A stretch of DNA of 22,654 nucleotides. Origin: Andalucia godoyi (Eukaryota > Discoba > Jakobea > Jakobida > Andaluciidae). Made by a program: the position numbers and the translations under genes. The stretch spans positions 73,910-96,563 of the forward strand of contig VRVR01000066.1 in assembly GCA_009859145.1 (NCBI GenBank). The letters are read 5' to 3'. The notes under the pieces are model-generated. The model was not told where the DNA came from. It saw only the letters and a program-made list of their open reading frames with translations, and searched no databases. This document shows, in pieces, positions 1 through 8,424 of this stretch. Position 1 is the stretch's first letter, and each line of letters opens with the position of its first letter.

Positions 1-297
1 GCTCCTCGTAGATGCAGATGTCAGTGTTAGTGTACAGCATGTGTGTAGCATAAACTGACCGTTGTGAACGTTAATCCGCGCTTGTTTCTGTGCTCTGAGC
101 ACAACGGCTGCGCAAAAACGGAAGACTTGGATGCACAGTTGCTAATGCAGAATCGGCTGAATGCCTGCCAAGCGTGTATCCAATGCACAATCTTGCTTCT
201 GAGAGCAGTCCGTCGATGCAGGCACATGCCGATGCACTGAATACATGAACAGCACAGAGAAAAACAGAAATGCATGATGCTTTTATGACCTAATTAA

Positions 298-3200
298 TCA
301 AAAAACACAACTCTGCAGGGAGGCAGCCAAAAGCGACGATTTTTGAGATACAAAGAGATCTTGTTGTGGACGATGCATATATTCGAAATCGCATCTTGGT
401 AACGAGTAGGAACAGAGATATAACAGAAATGCGCAGCCATGCGAAATCGAGTTCGCATGGGCCATTTTCAGGCGAACTCGAGTTCGCCTAAAATCGACTT
501 CGGTCGGCTCAAAGGACGCAAAAAACAGTCGGACTACAGACTTTGTAATTTCCACCAAGAAGGAATGCGCTGCGACGGCGATAGCAATTTCGATCCACTG
601 AGCGCCATACAAGGGCTCCAAATCGAGAGCCTCATTGAAAATTGGAGTGTAGATCCCAAGAAGAAGCAACGCGTTCGACGTCACGTAAGCTGCAAGCATC
701 CAAGGATTACCGGTAAACATGGTCTTGGAGACACCGAACAGAGAGCCGGAGATGGACCTGCACATGAACGAATGGAAGATCTGGACAACCGTCAGCAACG
801 TAAAGGCGGCGGTCCGGGAATAAGCTAGTGATTCGCCGCGCACGTCCTTCACGAGCCAAAACTCCACGAGTGCATACAGGGACATGAGGGCCCCTTCAAC
901 GACCAACATGGTGCAGCTGACTGGAGTCAGCACGTTCTCGTGCGGGTCTCGAGGAACTCGCTGCATCACGCCCAGTTCTTCAGGCTCCGTGCCCAGACTC
1001 AGAGATGGTGGAATGTCCGCGATGATGTTCGCGTACAAAATCATGATGGACGTCATTGGGGGATCCCAGCCTACAGCCACTGCGATCAACATAAAAATCA
1101 CTTCGGCAGAGTTGCAGCTCATCAAATACACGATGAACTTCACGATGTTAGCCCAAATCCGTCTTCCTTCGGCGATCGCCAGCACAATGGTGGCAAACGA
1201 ATCGTCGAGAAGAACAAGATCTGCCGCTTGACGAGCAAGCTCTGTCCCGGACTTCCCCATGGCAAAACCACAGTCTGCTTGCTTGATTGCAGGCGCATCG
1301 TTGACGCCGTCTCCTCCCATGGCAACGATTTCGCCTCTTCGTTGAAGCGCTTTCACGATTTTCAGTTTGTTTTCCGGAGACACACGAGAGAATACAATCG
1401 GAAACGGATACAGTGCCGCAAGCTGCTCGTCGGAGAGCGATGCAAGGTACGGGCCTGTCACAACATACTTGTCCGGCGAAAAATTCGGATCGGTTTTCGA
1501 CACATGGGCAAACAGGCCAATTGCGCTAGCTATGGCAGTAGCTGTCGCAACGTGATCACCAGTAATCATGCACACTCGGACACCAGCAGAGTGGCACATT
1601 GCAATTGCTTGCGGAACTTCAGGACGTGGGGGATCCAGCATGCCCGCCATGCCAACAAACACCAGAGCGGTTTCCAGGTCCGATTCGAGAGTATCGACAT
1701 CCGAATCATCACCATTCTGCTTCGGCAAGGATCGCACATCATATTCAGACAGAACACGGCAAGCCATGCCCAACACTCGGAGACCGCGAGAAGAGAGATG
1801 GTCAAAGGAATAGGCAGAAGTTGCCTCAAAGCTCGCATTCTTGTCGAACACAACCGCTCTGGAAGTTTCCAAGTCCGTCGAATCGAACTCGGATTCACCC
1901 TTGACATCGACGTCAGTGTATCTGTTGCATCGGTGCACCACCTCTTCCGGCGCACCTTTCAACAACAACACATGATAGACATCTTCCGCGGACGGCGGCA
2001 CGCCGAGGATCAGTTGCAACCACGGCGCATCGGTTCCTTTCACCGCCACAACAACGCTCATTCGTTTTCGGTCCGAGTCAAAAGGAATTTCCACCATTCT
2101 GCGAAACGACAGTTTCCCTTCGAGACGTTCTCTTGAAAACCCACGGTCTTGTGCAAACTCCAAAAGCGCCACCTCTGTGGGATCACCATGTGCGACCAAA
2201 GATCCAGAACCCCCGTGCTCACTCTCAGCGAACGAAGCATTGTTACACAAGCAGCAAATGGAATACAAAAGCTCTGACGTGATTGACACACCGAGACTCC
2301 CGTCACCAAGGGCGGTCGACTGCTTCTGGATGTGATCGATCCAGATTTGAGGAGCAATCGTCCGGAAACTTCGCAGCGTCGGGAGTGTATGCACCGTTGT
2401 TGCGGAGTTGGATCGAACGAGGCGACCGGTACTCAGAAGTCTGGTGTGTTCTACTGGTTTCGACAACGCATTGAGGCTCTCTGCCATCGAGGATTCCAAA
2501 ACGATTTGCAATCCACTCCAGCGCACAGCAGAGACCTTCATTTTCTTTTGCGTCAGCGTCCCCGTCTTGTCCGAGCAAATGGTGGTGGTAGAGCCGAGAG
2601 TTTCGACAGCAGGAAGTTTTCGAACAACGGCATTCGCTTTCGCCATACGACGCACCCCTAAGCTCAGTGTCAGGGTGACGACTGTCTGTAGACCTTCCGG
2701 TATTACAGAAACAGCCAAAGCGACTGCAGTGAAGATGATGTCAGTGTCTTGGCCGTGAGCAACTCCTGCCATCACCACCAAAACGCCTCCAATCACGGAT
2801 GCGACGACAAGAATTTTGGCGAGCCTGGCGAGCTTGCGCTGCAGCGATGTTTGGGTAGGCCCATGGGAAGACGATGAAACAATGGCGGAAGAGATTCGCC
2901 CCACCTCCGTTGTCTTGCCTGTGTTGATAACAGTGCCCTTTCCACGACCCTTTTGGACGGTTGTGCTCATGAAAGCCATGTTTATGCGATCACCGACCGG
3001 AAGAAATCGATGGCCTCGGATAGCCGCTGTCGACTTGTCCAATGGAACCGACTCTCCCGTTAAAGATGTTTCGACGATTGACAATTGCGCAGACTCTATG
3101 ATTCGCAGGTCTGCAGGAACAGTATCTCCTTCTTCCAACACGACAATGTCCCCGGGAACAAGATCCGCGGCATCAATTGTCTGGGTCTCACCACCACGAA

Positions 3201-3605
3201 CCACTCTTGCGATCGGCACAGACAGGTGATTCAGTGCATCAGGGGTTCTTTTGGCAGAGAGCTCCTGGTAAAGCCGACGGAGTTACTGATGACAACAGCA
3301 ACAAGTAACACAACCATGGCCTTGATGTCTCCAATGGCTGCAGAAACAACTGCGGCGAAGATGAGGACAAGCCCAATAAAGTCTCGAAGTTGACGAAAGA
3401 GAATTGTCCAGAACCGGACCGGATGAGGCACAGGAACAGAGTTCGACCCGTAAAAGTCGAGCCTGCTTGCCACGACGTCCGCAGATAGACCGTCGTTCAC
3501 GTCAGATTTGAAAATCTCGAGGAGACGGGATTCTTTGGTGTCATAGTAGGCGCCTTTCGGAGCGAACAGCGTTTGATCCTCATGGAACTTGTCAACCAAG
3601 TGCAT
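298..3605 (-). CDS. P2-type cation-transporting ATPase (ENA/SERCA-like), one frameshift
   Basis: This gene encodes an ATP-driven cation pump of the P2 family with about 1,102 residues once the frame break is allowed for. An N-terminal cation-ATPase region and the first helices are read from 3605 to about 3270. The rest continues in another frame: TGES at residues 183-186 (actuator domain), IPEGL in helix M4, the phosphorylation loop CSDKTGT with Asp346, KGAPEE (nucleotide domain), MITGDH near 684 and GDGVNDAP with Asp766 and Asp770. All catalytic motifs are intact. Helix M5 (YLMSCNSAEV) keeps the Asn and Glu seen in SERCA site I, and M6 (ANIIADIPPS) keeps Asn and Asp. Overall it resembles fungal and protist ENA (type IID) pumps, so Na+/K+ efflux is likely but Ca2+ is not excluded. 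ATG 3605 is chosen because the N-terminal domain starts just after it. One base is missing at 3268-3272. The C-terminal tail past the last helix runs through two palindromes. Confidence 0.88.
437..460. repeat. Inverted repeat, 9-bp arms, 6-base loop
   Basis: Arm CCATGCGAA (437-445) and its exact complement TTCGCATGG (452-460) flank the loop ATCGAG. The right half contains CGAGTTCGC, the same nonamer found in the neighbouring palindrome at 479-487. The repeat lies inside the extreme 3' part of the ATPase reading frame. It would form a hairpin in either DNA or RNA. Its function is unknown. Confidence 0.8.
464..494. repeat. Perfect 20-bp palindrome extended to about 15-bp arms
   Basis: Positions 470-489 (AGGCGAACTCGAGTTCGCCT) equal their own reverse complement, centred on CTCGAG. 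Allowing one bulged C at 469, pairing extends outward through ATTTT (464-468) and AAAAT (490-494). This gives a GC-rich stem with A/T flanks, resembling a terminator-like or cruciform-forming element. It lies about 15 codons beyond the last predicted membrane helix of the ATPase. On the gene's own strand it carries TAG and TGA in the two other frames, so an inserted copy could readily change where the protein ends. Confidence 0.85.
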
Positions 3606-3617
3606 AATCGACGAATT

Positions 3618-4307
3618 TTACAATGGAGAAGAGAGCTTTCCCCTTCCAGTGCTGATGGCATCCTTGGACTGTATTTCAGCGGATGCAATTTTTGAAATCT
3701 CCTCCTGATTCATCAGCGCCCGCACCTCGGAAATATAGTCCTTATCAATCAGCGACAACCAACGATCGCCTTCATACTTGATGGTATGCATGGACATCCA
3801 TTTGAGAAACACAGCCACCAGATCGCAATGCCGGAGTCCACGAAAAACAAGGGCGGTGTCTTCAATAAGATATCCCGAAGGCTCTGCAAGCTCATCCTGG
3901 ATGCCCAAATGTCGATGCAGTTTCAGCGAATTCCGTAGAGTATGCGTTTCCAGTTCTTCTAGAACAGTTTTGAAATCCCTCTCAGAGATCAGAAAATGAA
4001 GAAGAATGCGGAATGCGCGCAATGCAAACGGAGATGGGTCAGAGGAGAACGCAAAGAAAAATGGAGTATCCTTTTGAACGGTGAATACAATCAGACCGAT
4101 GACCAGCTTTCGACACAGCCGAAAGTCTAGATGGGGAAGCAGCCCGTTGTCAATTCGAATGTGCTATAAATATTCAATGCCGTCCATTGTCCGTTCCAAG
4201 AGCAGCTCATCGCTTTCTCCCATGTTTTCTGCCGAGTTCGCAAATCGCACCAGATCGTCGGCATACGCGTCCAAATGATGCTCCTCCGAAAGCTGACCGT
4301 CATTCAT
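3618..4307 (-). CDS. Unrecognised protein, 229 codons with an in-frame TAG
   Basis: I do not recognise this family. A single frame runs from ATG 4307 to TAA 3620-3618, broken only by TAG at 4166-4164 (codon 48). The sequence on both sides of the TAG looks like one protein: an acidic amphipathic N-terminus (DAYADDLVRFANSAENMG), then a helical, hydrophobic middle (LVIGLIVFTV, ALRAFRILLHFLIS), then a mixed-charge C-terminus (VLEELETHTLR, YEGDRWLSLIDKDYISEVR). It could be an all-helical soluble protein. A pyrimidine-rich stretch precedes ATG 4307, as at other genes here, and a TAA lies in frame a few codons upstream, which supports this start. The stop is only 12 bases from the ATPase ATG, and both share one frame. 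If the TAG is real, an intact product would need readthrough; otherwise this is a pseudogene or a sequencing error. Confidence 0.5.
3622..3630 (-). promoter_or_regulatory. Candidate initiator (TTCTCCATT) for the ATPase gene
   Basis: Read on the minus strand, a TTCTCCATT core within GCTCTCTTCTCCATT lies about 19 bases before the ATPase ATG and inside the last codons of the upstream gene. It matches the TTTTCCATT elements ahead of three other genes in this window and a general YYANWYY initiator. It suggests that the ATPase has its own start site despite the 12-base gap. This is inference from motif recurrence only. Confidence 0.3.
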
Positions 4308-4936
4308 ACGAGGTTGAATTTAATTGGCAAAGGAAGAACAAAGAAAGACAGCAAATCACTCAGAGACGGAGAGATGACCATGAGTAGAGAGAGGTTTCGG
4401 TCGCAAGACAGGTCAGATTCATCGAACAAGAAACGATTCCAGTGCGAATGCCCATCACACTGACTTATGCCACTCCAGGTGCGCAAGATACAGTATGACC
4501 TGCTGTTCTCCAGCACTGATATAATGTGGTGGAATTGTCGAATGACAAGTCGTCCTTCGAAATTGAATGGGACAGAGCGGATAAACGAGGATTTATAGTG
4601 ATTGAGACACATTTTCCAGTCAACCAGATGGGCTTACAAATGCGGCAATATTGTTTTAATGTTTGGTCGCCGACGCGATCCGCAGGTCATCAGACTCTGC
4701 CGGCACTGTTTCGTCTTCAATTGATCACTGGTCAAAAACCCGATTTCAACCAATGCATTTCCGCGATAATGCCGATTTCGTACAGATGGACGTATAAAGC
4801 GAAGTTCTATCGCTCGCTTTCTTGAATACTGCCTCAATCTCAAGAAGACAGAAACAGAAAACAACAAGTGTCAGAGCAATGTCTTCGTTCTCGTTTTTTT
4901 CCTCCTTAAGTAAGCGTCCTCCGAACGGAATTAACC
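4308..4936. other. Intergenic region between divergent genes
   Basis: This 629-base stretch separates the divergent minus-strand gene starting at 4307 and plus-strand gene starting at 4937. Both ends carry pyrimidine-rich runs on the sense strand of the adjacent gene (on the minus strand about 4320-4350, and on the plus strand about 4887-4922), so it probably holds two promoters. A minus-strand frame from 4867 to 4304 is open except for one TAA near 4634-4636, but its translation shows no recognisable domain. I see no RNA gene. Confidence 0.5.
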
Positions 4937-6085
4937 ATGCTTCGAAACGCCGGGATATTACGTCGACTGTTGCTGGTCGAAAATCTCTTCTTTTTCCTTT
5001 TCTTCTCCACGATTTTCAATACTCTGGTGAGTCATGTGAAAGGAGAGACAACACCGAAACTGGTGGATTCGGTTCTGTTTATTGGCGTGGATGGATTACC
5101 TGCGTTGTCCGTCGACAATCCCAATCCAATTATCGGTGATCAGTATCCTGTTCCAAACTTTCAGCTGTTGATGAACGAAGGCGTGTATGCATACTGCTCG
5201 CGCACTTCGGCGCCCACAGTCTCGTCTCCTAACTGGGCCGCAATGTTGACCGGAATATCACCCACGGTTTCCGGTTTTGTCAGCAATCCGGCTTCTGAAG
5301 TTCAGCCGGCGTCCTTTCGGAACCAAGGATCGACACTGTTTAATCGAGTCCATAGCGGTCTCCCGAATCACACAATGTCCGCATTCTACACGTGGTGCGA
5401 CATTCGAAGGTGGCTTTCGTTCAATCTCAATGAAACTAACGTCATTCATGACCTCGATTGGATGACATTGCTTTGCACGCAGAACGATAATTCGACGTTC
5501 CATGAGGTCCGCGGGTTTCTAGAGAACATGGATCCTCTTCTAACAGCAGGCACTGTTCCAGGATATTTGACGTTTGTTCAGTTTGACGAGGTCGACGCAA
5601 CGGGTCACGACGACGAGTGGTTTTCCGACGAGTTTAATCGGTATGTGCAAGTGATAGACGGATATGTCGGTCAGCTCGTCGACGTTTTCAATCGCTCAAT
5701 GAATGCGGCAAACAAAACAGGAGTTGTGATCTTGGCTTCGGATCATGGAGGAATAGACACTAATCATGATGATCCCACGTCTACTCGAGTTCTTAATGTC
5801 CCATACGTGATGTGGAGCAATAATGCCTCTCTCTTCCCGAGAAATTTCACGCTGTCGGAACCGGTCGTCTATAATCAGGATGCATATTCGACGATTCTTC
5901 GACTGTTTGGATTGTACGACGATGACGTTGACAGGTATGTATACACCAGCCGACCGCTGGATTCAGCAATTCTGCCGCTGCAGAACCTCAATGCGACGAA
6001 GGCAAACTACACGCGTATCTACGAGATGTACAATCTCAAGGTCAATAACTCCAACAGCGATCGCCGGTTTTGCTATGAGTATTAG
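4937..6085 (+). CDS. Secreted type I phosphodiesterase, alkaline phosphatase superfamily
   Basis: This 382-residue protein belongs to the metal-dependent phosphodiesterase/nucleotide pyrophosphatase branch (NPP-like) of the alkaline phosphatase superfamily. An N-terminal basic stretch and a hydrophobic segment (about residues 9-32) form a signal peptide or anchor. The two-metal site and nucleophile are visible: Asp52 in FIGVDGL, the likely nucleophile Ser96 in TVSSPNWAAMLTG, Asp220 and His224 in DEVDATGHDDEW, Asp269-His270 in ASDHGG, and His277 in TNHDD. Many N-x-S/T sequons fit secretion. A Ser nucleophile, where animal NPPs use Thr, resembles bacterial and protist relatives. Without a known specificity loop the substrate (nucleotide, phospholipid or other phosphodiester) cannot be named. 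It ends with TAG after FCYEY. It appears complete and unbroken, with the length of a single catalytic domain. Confidence 0.88.
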   Translation: MLRNAGILRRLLLVENLFFFLFFSTIFNTLVSHVKGETTPKLVDSVLFIGVDGLPALSVDNPNPIIGDQYPVPNFQLLMNEGVYAYCSRTSAPTVSSPNWAAMLTGISPTVSGFVSNPASEVQPASFRNQGSTLFNRVHSGLPNHTMSAFYTWCDIRRWLSFNLNETNVIHDLDWMTLLCTQNDNSTFHEVRGFLENMDPLLTAGTVPGYLTFVQFDEVDATGHDDEWFSDEFNRYVQVIDGYVGQLVDVFNRSMNAANKTGVVILASDHGGIDTNHDDPTSTRVLNVPYVMWSNNASLFPRNFTLSEPVVYNQDAYSTILRLFGLYDDDVDRYVYTSRPLDSAILPLQNLNATKANYTRIYEMYNLKVNNSNSDRRFCYEY

Positions 6086-6631
6086 ATAATGATAAAGAAT
6101 TCAATGCCGCCTTAACTATCCATGACAATGTTCACGAGACCACCGAACGGCGTTCATTCATTGCCAATTAGAGAGATACCTGCTAATTCAGTTCTTGAGA
6201 ATCTTGATTGATTGCTCAAAGGAAGAAATTGGAATCAAATTTCCGCGCAATCGTCTAGAAGTCTAGATGGACTCTGAATCGTTTTGAGAGCACAAATTTA
6301 GGGCGCTATCTGAGCACCCCTTTTGTGGACGTTTCAAAATTCAACGGACATGCACACATCGGGGATTCACCGAAGACGTCCGCAGTTACCAGCAGGTCAT
6401 ATCTTTAAATTACACAATCTACTTGCAAGTTTGTATTTTGGCCATGTTTGATGGTTCAACGTTTGATTGAACCTCGGTGGAATACTCCAGCGGCGTCGAA
6501 GTGCTCAGCAGTAGGACGAACCAGAGCTGTACATTTATGGATCATTTTTGCCCCCAACTCTCTCAACGTTTGCTCTGCTTTTCCATTCAAGAAAAAACAT
6601 ACAAATAAGATGTAGCTAGCATTGGAAAAGG
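6086..6631 (+). other. Intergenic region upstream of the aquaporin gene
   Basis: No convincing gene is seen in these 546 bases. They contain a small tandem repeat (GTCTAGAA GTCTAGAT, 6253-6268), a 7-bp inverted repeat GGTTCAA/TTGAACC (6453-6473), and a TTTTCCATT initiator-like element 47 bases before the aquaporin ATG. The region probably holds the 3' end of the phosphodiesterase transcript and the aquaporin promoter. Confidence 0.5.
6579..6587 (+). promoter_or_regulatory. Candidate initiator (TTTTCCATT) of the aquaporin gene
   Basis: TTTTCCATT within GCTCTGCTTTTCCATTC lies 47 bases upstream of ATG 6632. The same nonamer occurs before the genes at 19333 and 22479. It resembles a transcription initiator with the A at 6585 as a possible start site. 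The call is inferred from recurrence and position. Confidence 0.35.
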
Positions 6632-7525
6632 ATGCTGCCTCCTCTTGATGACATTGTGCCCATCGAATCCGAACCAGGCAATCCTGCAAACCGAGTAGTT
6701 GCGGATGTTCCTACCATGGCACGCCGCAGAGATGTGGACCTCCATTGGATGAGTGTGAATTTGCCCAAGTGGATCCGCATTGTTCTCATGGAACTTCGGC
6801 TGTTCCTAGCGGAATTTGTGGCCACCTTCCTGCTGACGTTCGTTGGGGCCGGTTCCATTCCAGTGCAACACGTCTCCGCGGGCATTCTTCCACCGGTTGC
6901 CCGCTCGTTCGTTCCGGGCCTTGTGGTGCTTGCCATGATATACAGCGTAGGACACGTCAGCGGTGCGCATTTGAATCCGGGAGCCACATTCACATTCCTA
7001 CTACGTGGTGTATTTCCGTGGTGGAGAGTCCCGATCTACTGGGCTGCACAGTTTGGTGGCGCTGTGTGTGCTGCCCTGTACATCCACATGGTATTTGGAA
7101 CTGTGGGCAACGTTGGAGCGACGTATGTTAAATTTGCAACCACGGCGCACGTGTATGCATATGAAGTTGTGTTATCGTTCTTTCTGTACTTTGTGATTCT
7201 GTCTACATCGACTGGAAACCAGCTGGTGGGGCATAATGCGGGTGTCGCAGTTGGGTTATCCGTCGCGACCCTCGGAGTCGTCGGTGATCCGTTAGGCACT
7301 GGACCGGCCAATCCCGCAAGAAGCCTTGGGCCAGCGTGGATCAATGGCGACTTTTCCAAACAGTGGATCTTCATCGCCGGCCCCGCAACAGCAGCTCCAA
7401 TCGCAGTGATTGCAGCCTTTCTTCTGCACGGAAAACCAAAGCCACATGAATTCATTGCGTCCGAGGGCAAAGGTAGACGAAGCCTCTGTTGTCGAAGTGT
7501 GCGTGGACGTGCCGAACGACGGTGA
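6632..7525 (+). CDS. Aquaporin (MIP family), NIP/AqpZ-like, with NPG and NPA boxes
   Basis: This 297-residue membrane channel for water or small neutral solutes has six predicted helices: roughly 53-75, 91-110, 131-155, 174-194, 201-219 and 243-265. The half-helix boxes are HLNPGATF (NPG at 115-117, where NPA is usual) and ANPARSLGPA (NPA at 227-229 followed by Arg230). By alignment to AqpZ, the selectivity filter would be Pro95, Gly215, Gly224 and Arg230, small residues that suggest a wide pore for larger solutes rather than strict water selectivity; this is inference. An extended cytoplasmic N-terminus of about 50 residues precedes helix 1. The last 17 residues (from GRRSLCC) are very basic and Cys-rich and differ in character from the rest; a neighbouring frame reads an acidic tail instead, so the 3' end may hide a frameshift or splice. 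ATG 6632 is the first ATG in frame. Confidence 0.9.
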   Translation: MLPPLDDIVPIESEPGNPANRVVADVPTMARRRDVDLHWMSVNLPKWIRIVLMELRLFLAEFVATFLLTFVGAGSIPVQHVSAGILPPVARSFVPGLVVLAMIYSVGHVSGAHLNPGATFTFLLRGVFPWWRVPIYWAAQFGGAVCAALYIHMVFGTVGNVGATYVKFATTAHVYAYEVVLSFFLYFVILSTSTGNQLVGHNAGVAVGLSVATLGVVGDPLGTGPANPARSLGPAWINGDFSKQWIFIAGPATAAPIAVIAAFLLHGKPKPHEFIASEGKGRRSLCCRSVRGRAERR

Positions 7526-8424
7526 CAACAGCAGTGCTGGTGATCATTTTAGTATACTGTGTAACATACGCTTTTTGGCAGGACATCTCAGAAGTGTTCG
7601 TTGCCCTCTCCCGCTGCTCCAATAGCAGAACAACGCATTCGCTCGGTCTTCTTATGCACCATCGAGGAAGCCGTTGCTCACATAAGTGGAGCGTCTGCGA
7701 CTGATTGCGCTTTTTCAAAGTTCAACATATCTCTTTCCAGGCGTAGTTGTCGCCATTATCACGCACCTGGAAAGCAAAGGATTGTGAATCTTTTCTGATC
7801 TACGTCAATCAATGTCGGATCTCCTCGACGGAAAGTTTGTCTTTCAGCAGTGCTAAAAGACAGTTCAAACACCCAAGTTTCCTCCAGGGCTCCGGAGTCC
7901 CGACCGTCATTGGTTTGCTCGTGCTGAATACGCTGTGCAATCAAGTGTCGGACATCGGAATTCTGTCGAAATCTCCGAGAGCCGTCCCTGGTATTCCTTT
8001 GCTCCGACGTGCTTTCAAACTTCTGTTATCAAACGTCTGTGTGCTCTCCTCCGAAAAAGCCGCGAATTTCTCCGGCGCGAAAAAGGTAACCCGTTGTTCA
8101 AAGCATTCCGAATGACGGCTGAAAAAGGACAAAGAAGATTACAATTAATCCCCTGGAAAAGCTTCGTCTGAGGAATCAAGGGCTTTCGTAGGATCAGACG
8201 TACTTAGAGGAAAGCTGACAAGAGCCAAAGTCCCTCTTGAAATGGCCCCAGCGCGCGAAAGCTCGGATACGTTTTGCTGCAATAAACTTCGCGGAACCAC
8301 AACTCCCAGATTGACTGTCAGCCTGATGGTTGCAAATCCTTCTGCCTCCTTGTCTTCTCTCTCCCTCCTCCTGTCCTTTTTCTTTTCTATTGTGCTTCCT
8401 CTTTTTTGTTTGACATGCTCTTAA
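7526..8424 (+). other. 899-base intergenic region, no convincing gene
   Basis: Several short frames are open, including a plus-strand frame that ends at 8115 but has no ATG and a minimal ATG ORF at 7812-7856. None has a recognisable domain, and the frames that read plausibly are not the ones with start codons. The last 100 bases before 8425 are strongly pyrimidine-rich (TTTCTTTTCTATTGTGCTTC and similar) and probably form the promoter or 5' leader of the giant surface gene. AATAAA at 8281-8286 could be a polyadenylation signal, but nothing ties it to a transcript. Confidence 0.4.

Noticed and set aside
27-275. 82-residue Cys-rich minus-strand ORF
   Set aside because: It has an ATG but irregular cysteines, no conserved pattern and lies in the 3' region of the ATPase gene; it looks like chance.
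3250-3290. 14-base GT-AG intron at the ATPase frameshift
   Set aside because: Removing it would delete conserved residues (VGF-Q) and such a length is below known spliceosomal sizes; a one-base deletion fits better.
4155-4175. TATA box (CTATAAATA) on the plus strand
   Set aside because: It is inside the coding part of the 4307 gene and no plus-strand gene starts nearby.
4304-4867. Minus-strand gene upstream of 4307
   Set aside because: It needs readthrough of a TAA, has no domain, and covers the pyrimidine-rich promoter-like sequence of the 4307 gene.
3618-6130. Non-standard genetic code with TAA/TAG as Gln and TGA as sole stop
   Set aside because: Most long genes end in TGA, and reading through TAG at 6083-6085 gives a plausible-looking extension. 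However, about 5,100 codons in the large ORFs contain no in-frame TAA or TAG while Gln codons CAA/CAG are common, so reassignment is not supported.
6453-6473. GGTTCAA/TTGAACC inverted repeat as a regulatory operator
   Set aside because: Seven-base arms at this length occur by chance and there is no second copy near a promoter.
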